Source of the DNA: JBOGED01 sp050743625
Lineage (GTDB): Bacteria; Actinomycetota; Nitriliruptoria; Euzebyales; Egibacteraceae
Direction of reading: 5' to 3'
NCBI GenBank assembly: GCA_050743625.1
Contig: JBOGED010000285.1
Location: forward strand, 1-5,130
Length of the DNA: 5,130 nucleotides
Positions within the stretch are counted from its first letter, which is position 1, and every line of letters begins with the position of its first letter. The notes under the pieces were generated by a model. The model was not told where the DNA came from and did no database searches. It saw nothing but the letters and a program-made list of their open reading frames with translations. The translations under genes and the position numbers were made by a program. This document shows positions 1 through 5,130 of this stretch, one piece after another.

Positions 1-1
1 C

Positions 2-2038
2 CTAGGAACCGCGGAGCCCAAGAAGCACATAAGCGAGGACCGGCTCGGCCTTGCCCTTCACGGTAAGAGGGCCAACAGGACGCACGTCGACCGAGTCGCG
101 GATCTGGGCGTAGGTCGCGGGGCCGAGGATCACCTCGCCGACGCCGGCCTCGGCCTGAAGGCGGGCGGCGAGGTTTGTGGTGTCGCCGATAGCGGTGAAG
201 TTGCGCATGTCGGGGCTGCCGATGTTGCCCACCAAGGCGGTGCCGGTGTTCAGGCCGACCCGGAAGCCTGGCCAATCGGGGTTCTCGGTGACCAGCTCGC
301 CGACGGCTCGCTGCAACGCCAGCCCGGCGCGGGCGGCCCGAAGGGCGTGGTCGGGCTGGCGCACCGGCGCGTTGAACAGCGCCATGACCTCGTCCCCGAC
401 GAACTGCACAACGGTGCCGCCCTCCCCGAGGATCAAGGGCACGACGAGTCCGAAGTACCGGTTCAGCAACGCGACGACCTGGTCGGGCGGGGTGCGCTCG
501 GCGAAGGGGGTGAATCCTTGGAGATCCGCGAAGAGCACGGTGACCTCGCTCAGCTCACCGCCCAGCGCCGCCTGGCCCGGGTCGGCGATCAACGCCGTCG
601 CCACCGCGGGGGACATATACGAGCGGAACAGCCCGTCGAGCTGCTGGTAAAGGCGGGCGTTCTCGACCGCGATCGACAGCTGGCTGGCGAGCGACCGCAG
701 GACGGCTCGCTCACGGTCAGCGAACGTCCCGGCGTGACGATGCACCTCGAGGACGCCCGCAGGGTGGCCTTTTACCTGCAGCGGCAGAATCAGCGCCACG
801 CCGTCGCCGTTCCCGCTCTCCACCGGCTCGAGCGTGGACAGCGCGACCTCCCTCAGCGCTGAGGGCGCCGCGTAAGCCGCCGCGTCCAGGTAGCGCAAGA
901 CGCCGTCTTGGAGCAGCCCGACGCGCAGGACATCCCCGCGGAATGTGGGACCAGCCAGGTTCAGAGCCCGCTCGAGCAGTCCCTGCTCGTCCTGGATCAC
1001 GGTCGCTTGCTGGCCGACAGCGACGAGCGCGTCGAGCCGCTCGATCTGCTCGCGCTCGCTGGCGAGCGCCTCGGCGGAGCGGCCCAGCACCTCGGTCTGG
1101 CGCTCGGTGAGCTCGAACCGCTCACCCACTCGCGCCGCCAGCGTGTCGACCGGCTGGGCGACCCCCGTGTCGGCTTGCTGGCGGACCGCTTCGACCAGCT
1201 GCTCGAGCGCGTCGGAGTACTCCCGCCGCAGGCGCGTGATCGTCTCGTCGAGCGCGAGCCCGTCGAACAACCCAGCCGCCGACCCTTCCCGGACGTACTG
1301 CACCCGCGCGCTGTACGCCACGAAGCCGAAGGCGACCAGCATCAGCAGGTGCCACTCCCACCATGCCGTGTGCCAGTTCTCGCTGATCGCAACCGCGACC
1401 ATCGCCTCGGCGAGCAGCACGAACGCCGTGATCACCGAAAGCAGTACCGCCGACGGGCGGCGCCGGTGCAGCATGTAGTAGCGGGCGGCGGCCACCACGT
1501 AGAGGAGGCAGCCGGCTGCGGCGATCCACACAAGGGGTCCCCGTGCCGCGTTCGGGTCGACCGGCTGCGCGAGGGGCGGCAGCCCCAAGAGGGAGACCAC
1601 GCCCCAGCCCACGAGCAGCACGACCAGACCGATCCGTACCCAGGCTTGGGCTCTGCGGAGCGCCGCTCCACTGGCCCGCCACTGGACCGAGGACAGCGCC
1701 GCGAAGACCGCCGCGAGCGCGAGCCCCACCGGCGTCGCCAGCGCGAACCCTCCATTCGGGCTCGCCAGCAGCACCTGCGGCGTGGCGAGCGCGTGGAGGC
1801 TCAGGAACCCGGCACTCGCGAGGAACGCCATCGCGACGAGAAACAGCCTCGTGTCCCCCCGGCGCCGCGCGTCCGAGCTCATCCGCGCTCCCAGCCCCAG
1901 GTTGAACGCCGCCGCCACGACCACGATCCAAAAGTGCGAAGGGTTGTGCTGCAGCACGACGTCGAAGCGCGGGGTCAGCAGCAGCCACAGCCCCAGCAGC
2001 GGCAGGGCCATGTGCAATGCCCACGAGAACACCCGCAT
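2..2038 (-). CDS. Membrane-bound class III adenylate/guanylate cyclase with GAF-like domain
   Basis: This 678-residue protein is predicted to make cAMP (possibly cGMP) from nucleoside triphosphate at the inner face of the membrane. Residues 1-250 hold about eight hydrophobic helices (near 5-22, 35-51, 64-83, 97-116, 133-153, 166-190, 196-218, 227-246). Arg-rich loops at 52-61, 119-134 and 191-195 fit an arrangement with both ends in the cytoplasm. Residues 262-345 look like a coiled coil, 345-460 like a GAF domain, and 495-675 are the catalytic domain. The metal-binding Asp residues are D505 (FADLQGFT) and D549 (FVGDEVMALF); the transition-state pair is N622 and R626 (IGDTTNLAARL). Thr615 replaces the purine-recognition Asp, as in class IIIb enzymes, and Gln545 sits where Lys is usual. 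The ATG at 2038 is chosen because an in-frame TGA lies two codons upstream, but no Shine-Dalgarno precedes it, so a leaderless start or a slightly later start is possible. The family call is firm; the signal sensed and ATP versus GTP preference are not known. Confidence 0.93.
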   Translation of the reverse strand: MRVFSWALHMALPLLGLWLLLTPRFDVVLQHNPSHFWIVVVAAAFNLGLGARMSSDARRRGDTRLFLVAMAFLASAGFLSLHALATPQVLLASPNGGFALATPVGLALAAVFAALSSVQWRASGAALRRAQAWVRIGLVVLLVGWGVVSLLGLPPLAQPVDPNAARGPLVWIAAAGCLLYVVAAARYYMLHRRRPSAVLLSVITAFVLLAEAMVAVAISENWHTAWWEWHLLMLVAFGFVAYSARVQYVREGSAAGLFDGLALDETITRLRREYSDALEQLVEAVRQQADTGVAQPVDTLAARVGERFELTERQTEVLGRSAEALASEREQIERLDALVAVGQQATVIQDEQGLLERALNLAGPTFRGDVLRVGLLQDGVLRYLDAAAYAAPSALREVALSTLEPVESGNGDGVALILPLQVKGHPAGVLEVHRHAGTFADRERAVLRSLASQLSIAVENARLYQQLDGLFRSYMSPAVATALIADPGQAALGGELSEVTVLFADLQGFTPFAERTPPDQVVALLNRYFGLVVPLILGEGGTVVQFVGDEVMALFNAPVRQPDHALRAARAGLALQRAVGELVTENPDWPGFRVGLNTGTALVGNIGSPDMRNFTAIGDTTNLAARLQAEAGVGEVILGPATYAQIRDSVDVRPVGPLTVKGKAEPVLAYVLLGLRGS

Positions 2039-2057
2039 AGGTCATAGGGTGCCGCGC

Positions 2058-2082
2058 TCAACGGCCCATGGAAACCCCCTCC
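2058..2082 (-). promoter_or_regulatory. Strong Shine-Dalgarno with a three-codon reading frame upstream of the cyclase gene
   Basis: On the minus strand GGAGGGGG (2082-2075) is followed after five bases by ATG (2069), then Gly, Arg and a TGA at 2060-2058. The motif and spacing are those of a good ribosome binding site, yet the frame is only Met-Gly-Arg and is not in phase with the cyclase. The cyclase ATG at 2038 has no such site of its own, so ribosomes loaded here might reinitiate about 20 bases downstream. This is inference; the G-run could be coincidence in GC-rich DNA, or a sign that the true cyclase start is misread. Confidence 0.25.
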
Positions 2083-2089
2083 GCCCGTA

Positions 2090-2145
2090 CCGGCATTTTC
2101 CTGCACTGTGCAGACTAATGCCGGGACACCGGCATTAGTCTGCAC
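2090..2145. repeat. Three-copy 17-bp repeat, one perfect palindrome plus a diverged copy
   Basis: Three related 17-mers lie in 56 bp. CCGGCATTAGTCTGCAC occurs at 2129-2145. Its exact reverse complement, GTGCAGACTAATGCCGG, is at 2108-2124. A copy in the first orientation, CCGGCATTTTCCTGCAC, is at 2090-2106 with 14 of 17 identical, the three differences being contiguous. The middle copy can therefore pair with either neighbour: perfectly across a 4-base loop on one side, or imperfectly across a single base on the other. Same-orientation copies start 39 bp apart. Possible roles are transcription termination, tandem operator sites or a small palindromic repeat family. The identity matches are read directly; the role is not established. 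Confidence 0.85.
2108..2145 (-). terminator. Putative terminator hairpin after acs
   Basis: A perfect 17-bp stem with a 4-base loop (2125-2128) begins 7 bases after the acs stop codon (TAA, 2155-2153). That position and stability are what a factor-independent terminator of acs would show. There is no T-run after the stem on the minus strand, so it is not a canonical intrinsic terminator; U-tail-less hairpins are often proposed as terminators in actinobacteria. It could instead stabilise the 3' end of the acs message or serve as a protein-binding palindrome upstream of the cyclase gene. Confidence 0.5.
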
Positions 2146-2152
2146 GATGGCG

Positions 2153-4099
2153 TTACTTCCTCTGCGATTCGGCGCTGGATTGGATCTGCTCGACGACCTC
2201 GGGGTTGGCCAGCGTGGTCACATCACCGAGCTCCTCACCGTTGGCGATGTCCTTCAGCAAGCGGCGCATGATCTTGCCGGAGCGGGTCTTTGGCAGATCG
2301 TCGGAGAAGGTGATGATCTTGGGGCGGGCGATCTTGCCGATCTCCTCGGCGACGTGAGCTCGTAGCTCGGAGATCAGCTCGTCGCTGCCTTGCTCGTCGC
2401 CTCTCAAGGTGACGAACGCGGCGATGAGCTGGCCGGTGTCGGGGTCCTTGGCCCCAACGACGGCGGCCTCGGCGACCTTGGGATGCCCGACGAGCGCGCT
2501 TTCGACCTCGGCGGTGGAAAGGCGGTGGCCCGAGACGTTCATCACATCGTCGACGCGGCCGAGCAGCCAGATGTCCCCGTCTTCATCCATCTTGGCGCCA
2601 TCGCCGGCAACGTAGATCTCGTTGCCGAACTGGGACCAGTAGGACTCGACGTAGCGCTCGTCGTCCTTCCACAACGTCCGCAGCATCGACGGCCAGGGTC
2701 GTTGGATGGTGAGCAGCCCATCGCTGCCGGTTTCGGCGGGCTTGCCCTCCTCGTCGACCACGGCCGGCGCGATGCCCGGGAAGGGACGCATCGCGGCACC
2801 TGGCTTCGCCTCCGTGATGCCGGGGAGCGGGGTGATCATGATCGCGCCGGTCTCCGTCTGCCACCAGGTGTCGACGACGGGACAGCGGCCACCGCCGATG
2901 TGCTCGTGGTACCAGCGCCAGGCCTCGGGGTTGATCGGCTCGCCGACCGAGCCGAGCACCCGCAGGCTGGACAGGTCACGCCGCTCGGGGTGCTCCGCCC
3001 CCAGCTTCATGAACGCCCGGATGGTCGTTGGCGCCGTATACAGGATCGTGACCTTGTACCGCTCGATGATCTGCCAGAACCGGTCAGGCTCTGGGTACGT
3101 TGGCGCGCCCTCGTACATCACGGACGTCGCGCGGTTGGCAAGCGGCCCGTAGACGATATAGCTGTGGCCCGTCACCCAGCCGATGTCGGCGGCACACCAG
3201 TACACATCCTGGTCGGCCTTGAGGTCGAACACCAGCCGGTGTGTCGCGGCGACCTGCGTCAGGTACCCACCGGTCGTGTGGACGATGCCCTTCGGTTTCC
3301 CCGTCGTGCCGGAGGTATAGAGGACATAGAGGATGTCCTCCGCATCCATCGGCTCGGGTGGGCACTGCGCCGACTGGCCCTCGATCAGCTCGTGGTACCA
3401 GCGGTCCCGTCCCTCGCGGAGGGCCACGTCCTCGCCGAGACGGCGCACGACGACACACGTCTCGATCTTGTCCGTCTTGCTCATCGCCTTGTCGGCGCTC
3501 TCCTTCAGCGCGACGGTCTTGCCGCTCCGGTAGTACCCGTCGCAGGTGATCAACACCCGGGCGTCCGCGTCCTCGACCCGGTCGACGACCGACTGGCTGG
3601 AGAACCCTGAGAACACGACCGAGTGGATCGCGCCGATGCGTGCGCACGCGAGCATCGCCACGGGCAGCTCCGGGATCATCGGCAGGTAGATGCAGACGCG
3701 GTCGCCCTTGCCGACCCCTAGCTCGCCCAAGGCGTTCGCGAACCGCGACACCTCGTCTCTCAGCTCGGCGTAGGAGATGTCGCGGGTCTCGCCCTCTGGC
3801 TCGCCGATCCAGTGAAAGGCGATCTGATCGCCATGGCCGTCGTCGACGTGCCGGTCGAGGCAGTTCTCGCTCGCGTTCAGCTTCCCGCCCACGAACCATT
3901 TCGCGTGCGGCGGATCCCATTCCAAGACGCCAGTCCACTTCTGAATCCACCGAAGGCGCCCAGCTTGGCCGGCCCACCAGCCCTCGACGTCCCGCTCGGC
4001 GTCTTCGTAGATCGCGGCGTCGTTCACCAGGGCGCTCGAGGCGAACTCCTCAGATGGGGTAAATGTGAGCTGGTCGGAAGGTTGTGCTGTTCCGGTCAT
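2153..4099 (-). CDS. acs: Acetyl-CoA synthetase (AMP-forming)
   Basis: This 648-residue cytoplasmic enzyme converts acetate, ATP and CoA to acetyl-CoA, AMP and pyrophosphate through an acetyl-adenylate, the high-affinity route for acetate assimilation. The length is close to the roughly 650 residues usual for Acs. The N-terminal ACS domain (about 30-90) precedes the AMP-binding domain. That domain carries the phosphate-binding loop YTSGTTGKPKG (261-271) and DTWWQTETG (410-418), whose second Trp (W413) limits the acyl pocket to acetate. D500, R515, hinge D517 and R526 lie in the YVAGD and GRVDDVMNVSGHR region. The C-terminal PKTRSGK motif has catalytic K609, the residue acetylated by Pat/Gcn5-type enzymes and deacetylated by sirtuins in known Acs proteins. 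Numbering is nearly the same as I recall for Salmonella Acs. The ATG at 4099 follows GAGGAG at a 7-base spacing. It is co-directional with the cyclase gene 114 bp downstream. No key residue is missing, so it should be active. Confidence 0.98.
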   Translation of the reverse strand: MTGTAQPSDQLTFTPSEEFASSALVNDAAIYEDAERDVEGWWAGQAGRLRWIQKWTGVLEWDPPHAKWFVGGKLNASENCLDRHVDDGHGDQIAFHWIGEPEGETRDISYAELRDEVSRFANALGELGVGKGDRVCIYLPMIPELPVAMLACARIGAIHSVVFSGFSSQSVVDRVEDADARVLITCDGYYRSGKTVALKESADKAMSKTDKIETCVVVRRLGEDVALREGRDRWYHELIEGQSAQCPPEPMDAEDILYVLYTSGTTGKPKGIVHTTGGYLTQVAATHRLVFDLKADQDVYWCAADIGWVTGHSYIVYGPLANRATSVMYEGAPTYPEPDRFWQIIERYKVTILYTAPTTIRAFMKLGAEHPERRDLSSLRVLGSVGEPINPEAWRWYHEHIGGGRCPVVDTWWQTETGAIMITPLPGITEAKPGAAMRPFPGIAPAVVDEEGKPAETGSDGLLTIQRPWPSMLRTLWKDDERYVESYWSQFGNEIYVAGDGAKMDEDGDIWLLGRVDDVMNVSGHRLSTAEVESALVGHPKVAEAAVVGAKDPDTGQLIAAFVTLRGDEQGSDELISELRAHVAEEIGKIARPKIITFSDDLPKTRSGKIMRRLLKDIANGEELGDVTTLANPEVVEQIQSSAESQRK

Positions 4100-4101
4100 C
4101 A

Positions 4102-4139
4102 GTAGGCTCCTCGAAACACGGCGTTCTTCTCGGGCCTAC
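4102..4139 (-). promoter_or_regulatory. Stem enclosing the acs ribosome binding site
   Basis: GTAGGC (4102-4107) and GCCTAC (4134-4139) are exact inverted copies, so the acs message could form a 6-bp stem whose 26-base loop contains most of the Shine-Dalgarno and whose 3' arm lies between it and the ATG. Such a stem could limit ribosome access. Six bases can match by chance, so regulation is only a suggestion. Confidence 0.3.
4107..4112 (-). promoter_or_regulatory. acs ribosome binding site
   Basis: The minus strand reads GAGGAG seven bases before the ATG at 4099, a near-ideal Shine-Dalgarno that fixes the acs start and excludes the later in-frame Met codons. Confidence 0.85.
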
Positions 4140-4140
4140 C

Positions 4141-4176
4141 CGCCGGGCCGCGGCGCTACACGTCCGCGGTCCGGCG
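4141..4176 (-). repeat. GC-rich hairpin in the acs 5' leader region
   Basis: CGCCGGGCCGCGG (4141-4153) faces CCGCGGTCCGGCG (4164-4176) across a 10-base loop. Twelve of 13 positions are complementary; position 4147/4170 is a G-T wobble if read on the plus strand and a C-A mismatch on the minus strand. The structure ends 42 bases upstream of the acs ATG. It could be an attenuator or leader hairpin if acs is transcribed from farther upstream, or a palindromic operator. No downstream T-run is present on either strand. Confidence 0.6.
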
Positions 4177-4303
4177 ATGCAGATGTTTGAGCTACCTTAT
4201 TTGAACTAGCGCGCAAAATCACTCAGGACAGATTTGGTGTTGATGCGCGCAACCTCATACATCTCAAGGACTGACAGCCTTCTTGAATGCAGCGAATAGC
4301 TCA

Positions 4304-4330
4304 TGCGCCTATGCCATGACAATAGGCACA
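4304..4330. repeat. Imperfect 9-bp inverted repeat in the divergent promoter region
   Basis: TGCGCCTAT (4304-4312) and ATAGGCACA (4322-4330) are inverted copies matching at 8 of 9 positions with a 9-base gap. The size and the site between divergent genes suit a dimeric regulator operator. No known regulator consensus is recognised. Confidence 0.4.
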
Positions 4331-4359
4331 ACCAACTAGCGACTCACGAAGTAGTATCA

Positions 4360-4386
4360 GGAACTCAGGTCTCGGTGTCTTATATT
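4360..4386 (+). promoter_or_regulatory. Weak promoter candidate for the right-hand gene
   Basis: TATATT at 4381-4386 is the best -10-like hexamer ahead of the plus-strand gene, 35 bases before its ATG. GGAAC at 4360-4364 lies 16 bases upstream and resembles an ECF-type -35, but the -10 does not fit an ECF consensus and no TTGACA-like -35 is present. CAGGTCT (4366-4372) inside it has an exact inverted partner, AGACCTG, at 4402-4408, which could be an operator pair. Confidence 0.2.
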
Positions 4387-4421
4387 TGTAGACCCCTCCA
4401 AAGACCTGCACGGGGATTGGC

Positions 4422-5130
4422 ATGACCCAGATGCTGGTCGAGCAAGACCAGGCGCGTGGAGCGATCCGGGCGATGGTGCAGCGTCATGGTGCGCTGCTCA
4501 AGCATGCGGCGCCGACGGCGATCGTCGCCACGTTGGTCGCCGCCGCGTGCATGCCGATGGTATGGCCGCTATTTGGTGGCGGAGCCATCCCCGTCGCGTT
4601 AAAAGGTCTTATGACGTTGCTCGGCTCGACCGGCGGCGGCTACATCAGCAGCTTCATCACGGACACGATCGAACGACTGCGCGCGCGGGACCAGACGCCC
4701 AAGTCTGAGACCGAGCTGCAGCAGGTGCTCGCGCGTGAGCTGCTCGCGCATCTAGAGGAGGACGGCGAGGGCGCTGCCGCGCTCCGCGCCGACGTCGCGG
4801 CGCTGCTGCAACGTGTCGGAGGCGTGGAGACCGCGTTAGAGGCAGCGTCCTCGGACGTGCAAGGGGCGCTGGCCGAGGCGTTCGCCGAGCTGGGCGCGTC
4901 GTTCGACGAGTTCGGTTGGATGCTGGAGCAGGCGTACGCCACGCTCACCATGATCCAACGTGACCAGCGCTACGCCATCGACCTCCAGCGCGAGACCCTG
5001 GTCAAGATCAACCTGCTCCTGCGCCCTCAGGTTCGCGACCCGGAACCGCGCGAGCAGGCCTTGAACGGAGCGAGTGCCCCACCAGTCGCCGGGCCCGCAG
5101 CCGGAGCCGCGGATCCGGGCCTGGACGCTG
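4422..5130 (+). CDS. N-terminal part of a probable nSTAND/NTPase-type protein, cut by the window edge
   Basis: The frame is open from ATG 4422 through the last base, giving 236 codons with no stop. An in-frame TAG at 4389-4391 and the absence of other start codons after it set the start; GGGGA five bases upstream is a modest ribosome binding site. Residues 30-50 and 54-80 are hydrophobic and may insert in or associate with the membrane. Residues 95-200 are mostly helical, with heptad-like Leu/Ala runs (ELLAHL, ALRADVAALLQRVGGVE, LAEAFAELGASFDEFGWMLEQ). Residues 205-236 are a Pro/Ala/Gly linker. This order resembles, from memory, the front of large actinobacterial proteins whose linker leads into a STAND-type NTPase and often WD40 repeats. 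No P-loop or catalytic motif lies in the window, so the function is inferred. It is divergent from acs and probably not part of acetate metabolism. Confidence 0.85.
   Translation, partial: MTQMLVEQDQARGAIRAMVQRHGALLKHAAPTAIVATLVAAACMPMVWPLFGGGAIPVALKGLMTLLGSTGGGYISSFITDTIERLRARDQTPKSETELQQVLARELLAHLEEDGEGAAALRADVAALLQRVGGVETALEAASSDVQGALAEAFAELGASFDEFGWMLEQAYATLTMIQRDQRYAIDLQRETLVKINLLLRPQVRDPEPREQALNGASAPPVAGPAAGAADPGLDA

Larger units (their letters stand above)
4100..4421. other. Divergent intergenic region between acs and the right-hand gene
   Basis: This 322-bp stretch separates two divergently transcribed genes, so it should carry promoters for both. The acs-proximal part, to about 4180, is GC-rich and holds the two stems listed separately. 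From 4201 to 4380 base composition falls to about 49% G+C, against about 72% in a sampled part of the neighbouring gene. I see no coding frame, tRNA or recognised riboswitch. A minus-strand TAAGGT (4199-4194) fits the TAnnnT form of a -10 box for acs, but no convincing -35 is spaced from it. Short repeats include AACTAGCG at 4204 and 4334 and ACTCAGG at 4221 and 4363. Confidence 0.6.

Noticed and set aside
1062..1130. LTERQTEVLGRSAEAL in the cyclase linker, reminiscent of a LuxR-type helix-turn-helix
   Set aside because: Only the first few residues match; the segment continues as a charged coiled coil and lacks the rest of the DNA-binding fold.
1122..2045. A 307-codon minus-strand frame starting at the ATG at 2045, just ahead of the cyclase start
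   Set aside because: It overlaps the cyclase in another frame and gives an Arg/Ala/Gly-rich translation, whereas the cyclase frame gives clean membrane helices.
908..2047. A 379-codon plus-strand open frame opposite the cyclase gene
   Set aside because: The translation is dominated by Arg, Gln, Pro and Glu without domain features and mirrors the codon bias of the cyclase on the other strand.
2390..3610. A 406-codon plus-strand open frame opposite acs
   Set aside because: It lies wholly antisense to a complete acs with every expected motif, its translation is low-complexity and matches no family I know, and long antisense frames are common in GC-rich genes.
4204..4369. Direct repeats AACTAGCG (4204, 4334) and ACTCAGG (4221, 4363), considered as attachment-site or duplication remnants
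   Set aside because: They are only 8 and 7 bp, have different internal spacing and no integrase or transposase nearby, so chance is the simpler explanation.
4640..4951. A 103-codon minus-strand frame opposite the right-hand gene
   Set aside because: It is Ser/Ala-rich low complexity and antisense to a frame with coherent hydrophobic and helical segments.

Overview
The window reads as chromosome of a high-GC bacterium, most likely an actinobacterium in the broad sense. The coding regions are strongly GC-rich, one sampled stretch of the right-hand gene being about 72% G+C. A multi-pass membrane class III nucleotide cyclase and the recognisable N-terminus of a large actinobacterial-style STAND-type protein point the same way. 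No lineage can be fixed from this sequence alone. There is no rRNA, tRNA, CRISPR array or insertion sequence.

Layout: (1) 2-2038, minus strand: a complete membrane-bound class III adenylate/guanylate cyclase with about eight transmembrane helices, a coiled coil, a GAF-like domain and a catalytic domain. (2) 2039-2152: a 114-bp spacer with a perfect 17-bp inverted repeat, a third diverged copy of the same 17-mer, and a strong Shine-Dalgarno serving only a three-codon reading frame. (3) 2153-4099, minus strand: a complete AMP-forming acetyl-CoA synthetase (acs) with all key residues. (4) 4100-4421: a divergent intergenic region. Its acs-proximal part holds two leader-type stems; its distal part is only about 49% G+C and holds smaller inverted repeats. 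(5) 4422-5130, plus strand: the N-terminal 236 codons of a gene that runs off the right edge. It looks like the front of an nSTAND/NTPase (often WD40-bearing) protein, with two hydrophobic segments, a helical region and a Pro/Ala linker.

How the genes may work together: acs and the cyclase are co-directional, with the palindromic element between them. In mycobacteria, cAMP activates the protein acetyltransferase Pat, which acetylates and inactivates Acs, and in enterobacteria acs transcription is cAMP-CRP controlled. A cyclase beside acs is therefore a plausible functional pair, but the link here is inferred from position only. The divergent right-hand gene is probably unrelated to acetate metabolism. 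If it continues into a STAND NTPase, it may be a signalling or defence protein.
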